Assembly (NCBI GenBank): GCA_964437515.1
Contig: CAYTHB010000019.1
Location: forward strand, 1 to 43,924
Source: Sterolibacterium sp964437515
GTDB taxonomy: Bacteria > Pseudomonadota > Gammaproteobacteria > Burkholderiales > Rhodocyclaceae
Length of the DNA: 43,924 nucleotides
Direction: 5' to 3'
The notes beneath the pieces are model-generated. The model searched no databases. It was not told where the DNA came from and saw only the letters and a list, made by a program, of their open reading frames with translations. This document shows positions 8,130 to 15,680 of the stretch, piece by piece. How positions within the stretch are numbered: the first letter of the stretch is position 1; each line of letters begins with the position of its first letter. The translations under genes and the position numbers were made by a program.

Positions 8130-10312
8130 GCAAACCGGGTCGAAACGACCTCTGCCCGTGCGGCAGCGGTAAAAAATATAAGCACTGCTGTCAGCTCAAG
8201 GAAATGCGTGCTTCCCGCACGGCTTCGCAATCGCAGGCGCAGGCGAAAAACGAACATCCGGACGACGCGAAGTTCCAGCAAGCCCTGGCTCACCATCAAG
8301 TCGGACAAGCCCAAGACGCCTTTATCCTGCTGGAACAGATTCTTCAGACCACCCCGGATCACGCCCCATCCCTGAACCTGATGGGCGCACTCGCCATGGG
8401 ACTAGGCGACATCCCGCTAGCCAGCGACCTCTTCATGAGAGCCGTCCAAGCCAGCCCGGACACCGCGCTGTACCACTGCAACCTGGGCAAGACGCTCTAC
8501 GAACAGAAGGATGCCGAAGCCGCCATACAATGCTTCCAGCAAGCGCTTGCCCTGAAAGCGGACGCCCCCACCCATTACGACCTTGCCGTCGTTTTGAATG
8601 AACAAGGTCAGACCGAACAAGCGGCACATCATTACCGTCTAGCCCTGAAAAACAAGCCGGACTACGTTGAAGCCCATCGGGGACTCGGCATCCTGCTGCA
8701 AAGACAAGGCCGAATCGAAGAAGCGATTACCTGTTACAAAAAGGCACTCGCACTACAACCCGCGTATGCGCAAGCCCATTACAGCCTGGCTCACGCCTAT
8801 CATGACCAAGGGCGACTCCCCGAGGCGATTCGCTCCTACACCCGTGCGATTGAATGCAAACCGGATTATGCGGATGCCTATGTCAATCTGGGTAAGGTGT
8901 ACATCGATGAGGGTCGATATCATGAAGCGCGTCGTTTGTTGAATCATGCCATCGGCTTGAATCCGGCTTCTGCCGAGCTGCATAACAATCTGGGTGTCAT
9001 CCTGAGTGCCGAGGGTCGTCTGGAAGAGTCGGTCGAGGTGTATCAGCACGCCATCACTCTCAAGCCGGATCTTCCGTCGACATGGTCGAATCTGCTACTG
9101 GAACTGCAGTATCTACCCGGTGTATCCGCCGAAGAAGTTTTTTCCTGGCATCTGCGTTTTGGGCAGCAGTTTGAATCCGTATTCAAACCCCAATGGAAAA
9201 CCTATCTCAACACGAAAGACCCCGAACGTCGTCTGCGCGTGGGCTATGTCTCCGGAGATTTTCGAGATCATGCGGCAGCCTATTTTTTTGAGCCCGTACT
9301 GAAACTACACGACAAAAGCCAGATAGAAACGTATTGCTACTACACCTTTTATCTGAAGGATGCGATTACCGAACGCTACATGAATCTGGCGGATCACTGG
9401 CGGCCATGCACGCAGATGTCGGATGACGAAATGGCCGCCCGAATACGGGAAGACGGCATCGACATTCTTGTCGATCTATCCGGTCATACCTCCCACAACC
9501 GCTTATCGGTCTTTGCCCGCAAGCCCGCCCCTGTACAGGTCACATGGATCGGCTATGCCGGAACCACAGGGCTGACCGCCATGGATTACCGCATCACCGA
9601 TATCCATATGGATCCCCCAGGTCAAACCGAGCGTTTCCACACAGAAAAGCTGATTTATCTAGCGCATTCAGCCACCTATCAGCCCCCGGCAGGCTGTCCG
9701 GAAGTCAACGAGCTGCCCGCCTTGTCAGGGAACGGCTTGGTGCTGGCCTCGCTGAACGCCCCCAAGAAAATCAACCTCGCAGTGGCTCAACTATGGGGCA
9801 GGCTACTGGCAGCCCTCCCCGGATCACGCCTCATGCTGGGCAATGTTTCTGACGAAGAAATCGAGCAACGGCTGCTATCACTATTTGAACAAGCCGGTGT
9901 TCGTAAAGAACAACTCATCCTGCAACCACGGATGCCCATACAAGACTATCTGGCGCTGCATCACCAGATTGATCTGGGGCTGGATCCTTTCCCCTATGCC
10001 GGAGGCACGACCACCATGCACGCGCTCTGGATGGGCGTGCCGGTGGTCAGTTTGCAAGGAGAAAGCACGGTATCCCGCTGCGGCTCGGCCATCATGTCTC
10101 GGGTGGGACTGGCTGATTTTGTGACACAGACTGAAGAAGCCTATTTTCAGCGTGTACTGGCACTGGCAAATGATTTGCCCGGACTGGCCGCACTCAGGCA
10201 GACATTGCGTGGTCGCATGTTGAATGCAAACAACGATGCGAATATGTTGGCTCATGAGCTTGAAGCATCGTATCGCCAGATGTGGCGGACGTGGTGCGAA
10301 TCAGGGACGTAA
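8126..10312 (+). CDS. SEC-C/TPR/GT41 glycosyltransferase, copy 4
   Basis: The start is the ATG at 8126 within the ATGA overlap with copy 3. The product has 728 residues: SEC-C (DLCPCGSGKKYKHCC), eight TPRs plus a cap, and a GT41 domain almost the same as in copy 3. Lengths reconcile exactly: two extra residues in the linker after SEC-C and one missing 34-residue TPR account for 728 versus 760. The missing unit lies between CKPDYADAYVNLG and GRYHEA, where copy 3 carries a further repeat beginning RTLAEDGQFDEAARICEMAI. The last codons (SGT-stop) differ from the shared EAGA ending, and the end of the gene overlaps recN on the other strand by 12 bp. It is the end of the array. Confidence 0.9.
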   Translation: MSKPGRNDLCPCGSGKKYKHCCQLKEMRASRTASQSQAQAKNEHPDDAKFQQALAHHQVGQAQDAFILLEQILQTTPDHAPSLNLMGALAMGLGDIPLASDLFMRAVQASPDTALYHCNLGKTLYEQKDAEAAIQCFQQALALKADAPTHYDLAVVLNEQGQTEQAAHHYRLALKNKPDYVEAHRGLGILLQRQGRIEEAITCYKKALALQPAYAQAHYSLAHAYHDQGRLPEAIRSYTRAIECKPDYADAYVNLGKVYIDEGRYHEARRLLNHAIGLNPASAELHNNLGVILSAEGRLEESVEVYQHAITLKPDLPSTWSNLLLELQYLPGVSAEEVFSWHLRFGQQFESVFKPQWKTYLNTKDPERRLRVGYVSGDFRDHAAAYFFEPVLKLHDKSQIETYCYYTFYLKDAITERYMNLADHWRPCTQMSDDEMAARIREDGIDILVDLSGHTSHNRLSVFARKPAPVQVTWIGYAGTTGLTAMDYRITDIHMDPPGQTERFHTEKLIYLAHSATYQPPAGCPEVNELPALSGNGLVLASLNAPKKINLAVAQLWGRLLAALPGSRLMLGNVSDEEIEQRLLSLFEQAGVRKEQLILQPRMPIQDYLALHHQIDLGLDPFPYAGGTTTMHALWMGVPVVSLQGESTVSRCGSAIMSRVGLADFVTQTEEAYFQRVLALANDLPGLAALRQTLRGRMLNANNDANMLAHELEASYRQMWRTWCESGT
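9137..10312 (+). repeat. Long direct repeat, copy B (3' half of GT41 copy 4)
   Basis: Partner of the segment at 6954-8129, with the same length and about 98% identity by eye. The two genes also share nearly identical 5' parts (from about 5940 and 8210), so the real duplicated unit is essentially a whole gene, interrupted by divergence in the last TPRs. Confidence 0.9.
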
Positions 10313-11977
10313 ATCTTTTGCGATCCCCAGCATCTCTGTCGCATGGCGGCGGGTCGTTTCGGTGATTTTCACTCCCCCTAGCATACGTGCGATTTCATCG
10401 ATGCGACCCGTTACATCGAGCGGTGTGACGCGTGAGAGCGTCTGACCGTCGCGATCTTCCTTGGCGATATTCCATTGCTGCGTGGCACAGGCGGCGACTT
10501 GCGGGAGATGGGTGACACAGAGCACTTGATGGCTGCGCCCCAGTTCATGCAGTTTTCGTCCCACGATTTCAGCAACACGACCACCAATACCGACGTCGAC
10601 TTCATCAAAAATGAGCGTGGACGTTTGCGTGGCTTGACTGGCAATGACCTGAATGGCTAGCCCGATACGGGAGAGTTCGCCACCGGAGGCGACTTTGGCG
10701 AGTGCGCGTGGAGGCTGACCGGTGTTGGCGGTGACCTGAAATTCAATCGCTTCGAGCCCGTAGGCAGCGGCTTCGGTGAGCGGTGTGAGCTGAATTTCAA
10801 AACGTCCGCCCGTCATGGCGAGTTCCTGCATGGCGGCGGTGACTTGCTGGCTGAGTTCTTTCGCCGTGCGCGTGCGGCCTTTGGAGAGCTTTTTGGCACT
10901 CGCGAGATAATCGGCTTCGGCTGCGATGACTTGGCGCGCGAGTTCGGCACTGTCGGTGAGCAGGGCGAGTTCGGTGAGTCGGGCTTGTTGTTTGAGCAGC
11001 AGTTCGGGGAGATCTTCGATCGTGACGTGCTGCTTGCGCGCCATGCTGGTGACGCTGGTGATGCGGGCTTCGAGTTCGTTCAGGCGTTGTGGGTCGATAT
11101 CCAGTCGGCGTTGATAATGGCGCAGGGCGTGGCTGGCTTCCTGGAGCTGGATTTGGGCGTTGCCGAGCAGTTCGAGCGTTTCGGTCAGTTCGTGATCGTA
11201 TTCGCTCAGACCGCGTAAGTGACCGATGAGATGGTCGAGTTGCGGGTTGAGTGCGTTATCGTCTTCTTCGAGCTGCGACAGGCTGCCACTCACTCCTTCG
11301 ATGAGACTGGCGGCGTGAGACAAGCGACGGTGCTCCTGATTGTCTTCCTGCCATTGCGTGGGTTCGAATGCGAGAGTTTGCAGTTCCTTGACTTGCCACT
11401 CCAGCATCTCCCGTTCGCGTAGCGTGGCGGCAATATCGCGTTCGGTGTTTTTCAGTGCATTGTGCAGGTGTTGCCAGTGACGGTATTTTTCGCTGGTCTC
11501 GCGTGACAGAGGGGTCAGCCCAGCGTGTTGATCGAGTAACTCGCGTTGAGCATCGGCGCGTAAAAGCGAATGATGGGCGTGCTGACCGTGAATGTCACAA
11601 AGAAATTCGGCAGCTTCGCGTAATTGCGTGAGTGTGGCGGGTGCGCCATTGATGTAGGCACGTGAGCGGCCATTGCTTTCGACGATGCGGCGTAGCAGGC
11701 ATTCGCCATCGGGAGTGAAGTCCTGTTCATGCAACCAGATGATCAGTGCGTGTGTTGGGTCAGTCGGAAGATCAAAGCTTGCAGAGATTTCGGCGCGCTC
11801 TGCACCGGCGCGTACCACACCCGTTTCGGCGCGTTCGCCCAAGGCCAACGAGAGTGCGTCGATGAGAATGGACTTGCCTGCGCCGGTCTCCCCGGTGAGT
11901 GTGGTGAAGCCTGAATCGAATTCGAGTTCGAGGCGGTCAACGATGATGAAGTCGCGGATGTACAGACGGCGCAGCAT
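10301..11977 (-). CDS. recN: DNA repair protein RecN
   Basis: This 558-residue SMC-like ATPase is of the usual RecN length (E. coli has 553). It begins MLRRLYIRDFIIVDRLELEF, has Walker A GETGAGKS at residues 29-36, a central coiled-coil rich in E, Q and L, the ABC signature in AKVASGGELSRIGLAIQVIA and Walker B in LIFDEVDVGIGG. RecN acts in double-strand break repair, helping to hold and align ends for RecA. It lies 33 bp downstream of nadK on the same strand, an arrangement common in proteobacteria. Its last 12 bp overlap the end of the fourth GT41 gene tail to tail, with no hairpin terminator between the converging genes. Confidence 0.97.
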   Translation of the reverse strand: MLRRLYIRDFIIVDRLELEFDSGFTTLTGETGAGKSILIDALSLALGERAETGVVRAGAERAEISASFDLPTDPTHALIIWLHEQDFTPDGECLLRRIVESNGRSRAYINGAPATLTQLREAAEFLCDIHGQHAHHSLLRADAQRELLDQHAGLTPLSRETSEKYRHWQHLHNALKNTERDIAATLREREMLEWQVKELQTLAFEPTQWQEDNQEHRRLSHAASLIEGVSGSLSQLEEDDNALNPQLDHLIGHLRGLSEYDHELTETLELLGNAQIQLQEASHALRHYQRRLDIDPQRLNELEARITSVTSMARKQHVTIEDLPELLLKQQARLTELALLTDSAELARQVIAAEADYLASAKKLSKGRTRTAKELSQQVTAAMQELAMTGGRFEIQLTPLTEAAAYGLEAIEFQVTANTGQPPRALAKVASGGELSRIGLAIQVIASQATQTSTLIFDEVDVGIGGRVAEIVGRKLHELGRSHQVLCVTHLPQVAACATQQWNIAKEDRDGQTLSRVTPLDVTGRIDEIARMLGGVKITETTRRHATEMLGIAKDLRP

Positions 11978-12010
11978 GGGGAGTGATTTTGGGTTGCGAT
12001 GGGGATTTCG

Positions 12011-12904
12011 TTACCGACGCGCCGTTTCGCTCCAGTGCAGCTTTTCACGCAGCATGGCGAAATAGCTGTAGCCGGGCGGGTGCATCAGGGTGATGGCGTG
12101 GCGCGAACGTTCGACGCGGAGTTGATCGCCCGCCTGGACGTCAAAGTATTCCTGACCATCAAAGTGGATGCGGGCATCGTATTGGGCGAGTAGGCGAATT
12201 TCGATACGGCTACGATCGCTGATGGTGATGGGGCGATTGGTGAGCGAGTGCGGGCATAGCGGCACCAGAGCCACGCCTTGCACGGTGGGGTGCAGGATGG
12301 GGCCATTGGCGGCCAGCGCGTAGGCAGTGGAGCCGGTGGGGGTTGCGATAATCATGCCATCAGCACGCAGGACATAAATGAATTCGCCATCGACGCGTAC
12401 TTCGACTTCAATCATGCGACCGGTGTCCCCCTTGTTGATGACGACATCGTTGAGCGCGACAGTGCTGAAAACGGGCTGGTCATTTCGAAATACCTGGGCA
12501 TCCAGCAGCAGACGCTGCTCAGGTGCAAACAGTCCATCGAGCAGCCCATCGATGCTTTCCAGCATGGACTGGTGGGCGATGTCGGTCATGAAACCGAGCC
12601 GCCCCTGATTGACCCCGGCGAGTGGCACATCGTAGGCCGCCAGTCGTCGTGCGGCATTGAGCATGGTGCCATCCCCCCCGACGACGATCGCGAGGTCGGC
12701 ACGTTCTCCAATTTGCAGGAAAGAGGCGGTTTGACAGCCATGACAGCCAATCGAGGCAGCCGTGCTGTCCTCAATCAGAACATCGAGGTTTCTGGATAAT
12801 AGAAATTTAGCCAGATCGCCTAGCGCACCGGTCACTTCCGGGCTCTGGTATTTGCCGATCAGGGCGATGGTGCGAAATGCACCGGGGAGGGACGTTTTTG
12901 ACAT
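12011..12904 (-). CDS. nadK: NAD kinase
   Basis: This protein of about 297 residues phosphorylates NAD to NADP in the cytosol. The family signature GGDGTMLNAARRL (GGDGT at residues 76-80), the NE/D-type motif in LNDVVINKGDTGRM and the glycine-rich ADGMIIATPTGSTAYALAAN are all present. An in-frame alternative start lies upstream at 13003. I chose the ATG at 12904 because the protein then begins MSKTSLPGAFRTIALIGKYQ, as NadK proteins do, and the extra upstream residues look unrelated. It is followed by recN in the same direction. The 145-bp gap to the divergent WbqC-like gene must hold both promoters, but I see no clear hexamers there. Confidence 0.96.
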   Translation of the reverse strand: MSKTSLPGAFRTIALIGKYQSPEVTGALGDLAKFLLSRNLDVLIEDSTAASIGCHGCQTASFLQIGERADLAIVVGGDGTMLNAARRLAAYDVPLAGVNQGRLGFMTDIAHQSMLESIDGLLDGLFAPEQRLLLDAQVFRNDQPVFSTVALNDVVINKGDTGRMIEVEVRVDGEFIYVLRADGMIIATPTGSTAYALAANGPILHPTVQGVALVPLCPHSLTNRPITISDRSRIEIRLLAQYDARIHFDGQEYFDVQAGDQLRVERSRHAITLMHPPGYSYFAMLREKLHWSETARR

Positions 12905-13049
12905 TGCTGAATTAAACCACAAAGCGGCTCGCTGACAGCAGCTCTGAGCAGAGCGAAGCAGCGTGAATTGGCAGAAATGGGAAAAGTGATGCAAGTGGTG
13001 CAAAAATTCTTTATGCTTGCCAGCGCAAAATCAATCGATACGATATGAC

Positions 13050-13751
13050 ATGACAACCGTTGCCATCATGCAGCCTTATTTCTTGCCATATATAGGCTAT
13101 TTTCAACTCATTGAGGCCGTAGATGTTTTTGTTGTTTACGACAACATCAAATACACGAAGAAAGGGTGGATCAATCGGAATCGTCTGCTGCAAAACGGGA
13201 AGGATGTCATGTTTTCCTTGCCCCTGAAAAAGGATTCGGATGCTCTTGATGTGGTTCAGCGCGAGCTGGCCGCTGATTTCGACCGAAACAAACTGCTCAA
13301 TCAGTTCATCGAGGTTTATCGTCGTGCGCCTTATTTCGTGCAGGTGTTTCCGTTACTTGAACGTATCGTGCGTTGCACCGAAAGTAATTTGTTTCGGTAC
13401 ATTCATCATTCGATCATTGAAATATGCGCCTATCTTGGCAGCAAAACTGACATACGCATATCGTCAGGAATCAATATCGATCATGCGCTGAAAGGGCAGG
13501 ATAAGGTGCTTGCAATCTGTGACGCTTTGGGTGCCAGTACTTATGTCAATGCCATCGGGGGGCTTGAACTGTACTCCAGGGAGGTATTCAAAGATCACGG
13601 CATCGAGTTGAAGTTCATCAAGTCGAGTCCATTTGAATACCCGCAATTTGGAGCGCCGTTTGTGCCTTTCTTATCCATGATCGATGTCCTCATGTTCAAT
13701 TCACTTGATGCCGTGCGTACATGTGTCGAACGTAACTATGAATGGGTCTGA
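13050..13751 (+). CDS. WbqC-like family protein
   Basis: This 233-residue protein is of the WbqC-like family (Pfam WbqC). It begins MTTVAIMQPYFLPYIGYFQL, continues with VYDNIKYTKKGWINRNRLL and ends with FVPFLSMIDVLMFN, all typical of the family. WbqC-like proteins occur in O-antigen, capsule and antibiotic loci. Their reaction is not firmly established, so I make no claim about it. A TTG at 13017 would lengthen the protein by 11 residues. ATG 13050 gives the canonical start but has no strong ribosome site. It is the first gene of five packed with gaps or overlaps of 3-11 bp and so likely defines the promoter end of the operon. Confidence 0.88.
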   Translation: MTTVAIMQPYFLPYIGYFQLIEAVDVFVVYDNIKYTKKGWINRNRLLQNGKDVMFSLPLKKDSDALDVVQRELAADFDRNKLLNQFIEVYRRAPYFVQVFPLLERIVRCTESNLFRYIHHSIIEICAYLGSKTDIRISSGINIDHALKGQDKVLAICDALGASTYVNAIGGLELYSREVFKDHGIELKFIKSSPFEYPQFGAPFVPFLSMIDVLMFNSLDAVRTCVERNYEWV

Positions 13752-13754
13752 TCC

Positions 13755-14717
13755 ATGTTTCACTGGAATAAACTCGGCCAGGTATTCATCCCGCAAGAGG
13801 TGACCGATCGCCCGTGGTTGAAGGAATTCGCCCAGGCACCTGCGACATTGTTGTTTGATGATGTCGTGCGCATCTATTTTTCCTGTCGTCCTCCGGCTGA
13901 CGCTAACGGGCAGTATGTGAGTTACTCCGCTTTTGTGGACCTGGATCGTCATGATCTGTTCAAGGTACGGGCAATCGCTGAACAGCCGATATTAGCCCTC
14001 GGAGGTTTGGGTGAGTTTGACGAATTCGGTACTTATCCCGTCTCGGTTACCCGCGAAGCTGACGAAATATGGGCTTATTACGCTGGCTGGACACGTTGCG
14101 AATCCGTGCCTTTCAATGTCGCGATTGGAGCAGCGATCAGTCGGGACGGTGGGAAGACATTCACGAAGCTCGGTAAAGGTCCGATACTCAGTTATACGTT
14201 GGATGAACCTTTTGTATTGAGTGGGCCGAAAGTTCGTCGCTTCAACAATCAATGGCAACTGTTCTACATCGCCGGAAACAAATGGAAAATGGTCGATGGT
14301 CGGGCAGAGCCGGTGTACAAAATACGAATGGCGATTTCCGATGATGGTATCCACTGGAACAAGCTCAACAAGAATCTGATCGCGAGTCGTGTCGAAGAAG
14401 ATGAAGCGCAGGCCAGCCCGGATGTTTTCTTTTCAAACGGCAAATACCACATGTTTTTCTGCTACCGATACAGCAGCCATTATCGAGGAAAGCAAAACGG
14501 CTATCGCATCGGTTATGCCTCAAGTACCGATCTGGTCAATTGGGTGCGTGATGATACAAAAGCGGGAATTGATGTGTCGGAAAGTGGCTGGGATGCCGAA
14601 ATGATCAGTTATCCGCATGTGTTCGAATTGGACGGGAAAATATATATGGCATATCTTGGTAATCAGGTAGGTCGATATGGTTTTGGTTTGGCAGCACTTG
14701 AAGGCCGTTTGGAGTGA
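13755..14717 (+). CDS. Five-bladed beta-propeller glycosidase-like protein, paralogue 1
   Basis: This 320-residue cytosolic protein has no signal peptide. Its repeating pattern, including IGAAISRDGGKTFTKLGKGP, IRMAISDDGIHWNKL, YHMFFCYRYSS and SGWDAEMISYPHVFELDGK, is that of the GH43/GH32/GH130-type beta-propeller, where each blade carries a phrase such as 'display of the substrate, at this date, in this manner'. Acidic residues that could be catalytic occur in LGEFDEFGTYPVSV and LDEPFVLSGPKV, but I cannot assign the family or the sugar. It starts 3 nt after the WbqC-like gene and is followed 3 nt later by a paralogue. Its place in the operon suggests work on a nucleotide sugar or lipid-linked glycan rather than on polysaccharide outside the cell. 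Confidence 0.75.
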   Translation: MFHWNKLGQVFIPQEVTDRPWLKEFAQAPATLLFDDVVRIYFSCRPPADANGQYVSYSAFVDLDRHDLFKVRAIAEQPILALGGLGEFDEFGTYPVSVTREADEIWAYYAGWTRCESVPFNVAIGAAISRDGGKTFTKLGKGPILSYTLDEPFVLSGPKVRRFNNQWQLFYIAGNKWKMVDGRAEPVYKIRMAISDDGIHWNKLNKNLIASRVEEDEAQASPDVFFSNGKYHMFFCYRYSSHYRGKQNGYRIGYASSTDLVNWVRDDTKAGIDVSESGWDAEMISYPHVFELDGKIYMAYLGNQVGRYGFGLAALEGRLE

Positions 14718-14720
14718 GCA

Positions 14721-15680
14721 ATGAGGTGGATCAAACGTGGGAAAATATTCGACCCGACACAGCATAAGTTACCCAGTGGCTGCGTAGAGTTTGCAAAGTC
14801 GCCGCAAACCTTGTTGTTTGACGATTTTGTTCGTATTTATTTTTCAACGGTTGTTGTCGATCCGACGAATGGCAAATACCTGAGCCAGGTTGCTTTTGTC
14901 GATATGCAGAAAAACCTTTGCGACATCATTCGTGTTTCCGATTCAATCGTAATGCCGCTGGGTGCGTTGGGAAGCTTTGATGAACACGGTATTTTTCCGA
15001 TCAATGTCGTCCGGGACAAAAATCGCATCATCGCCTACACCACAGGCTGGAGTCGCCGGGTATCGGTATCGGTAGAAACGGCCATTGGTCTGGCGATCAG
15101 CCATGATTGCGGTCAGACGTTTCATCGAATGGGTGATGGTCCCGTCTTGGCGGCTTCATTGAACGAACCCTGTTTGGTTTGTGACGGCTTTGTGAAAGTC
15201 ATCGATGATATTTATCACATGTGGTACATCTTCGGGACAGGCTGGACACGGTATGCACCCAATGCCGCACCTGATCGTACATACAAGATTGGCCATGCGA
15301 CCTCAATGGATGGCATCCATTGGGAAAAGGACGAAGGCCGAAATATTATTTCGGATGTTCTTGGAGCGGAAGAAAGCCAAGCATTGCCGACGGTGATTTG
15401 TATCGATGGTCGATATCACATGTTTTTCTGCTATCGCGAATCCTTCGATTTTCGTACAGCAAAAGGTCGGGGTTATCGTATTGGTCATGCGTGGTCAGAT
15501 GATTTGGTGAGCTGGATACGCGATGACAATAATCCTAAGCTAGCAGGAACACCGGGTGAATGGGACAGCGACATGCAATGCTATCCGCATGTGTTCGAGT
15601 GTGAGGGAAAGGTGTTCTTGCTGTATAACGGGAATGAGTTCGGGCGTTACGGTTTTGGTGTGGCAGAGCTTGTCAAATGA
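14721..15680 (+). CDS. Five-bladed beta-propeller glycosidase-like protein, paralogue 2
   Basis: This 319-residue protein is clearly homologous to the gene before it. Shared blocks are LLFDDFVRIYFS, LGSFDEHGIFPINVV, TGWSRRVSVSVETAIGLAIS, YHMFFCYRESFDFR, WDSDMQCYPHVFE and FGRYGFGVAEL. I estimate about 40% identity by eye. No signal peptide or membrane segment is seen. Some positions differ where activity might reside (NEPCLVCDG here, DEPFVLSGP in the partner), so the two may act on different substrates or form a heteromer. The stop overlaps the next gene by 4 bp (ATGA). Confidence 0.75.
   Translation: MRWIKRGKIFDPTQHKLPSGCVEFAKSPQTLLFDDFVRIYFSTVVVDPTNGKYLSQVAFVDMQKNLCDIIRVSDSIVMPLGALGSFDEHGIFPINVVRDKNRIIAYTTGWSRRVSVSVETAIGLAISHDCGQTFHRMGDGPVLAASLNEPCLVCDGFVKVIDDIYHMWYIFGTGWTRYAPNAAPDRTYKIGHATSMDGIHWEKDEGRNIISDVLGAEESQALPTVICIDGRYHMFFCYRESFDFRTAKGRGYRIGHAWSDDLVSWIRDDNNPKLAGTPGEWDSDMQCYPHVFECEGKVFLLYNGNEFGRYGFGVAELVK

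Noticed and set aside
10844..11422. Plus-strand frames opposite recN (124 and 67 codons)
   Set aside because: Antisense to a complete recN. Low-complexity Phe/Glu/Gly composition and no family match.
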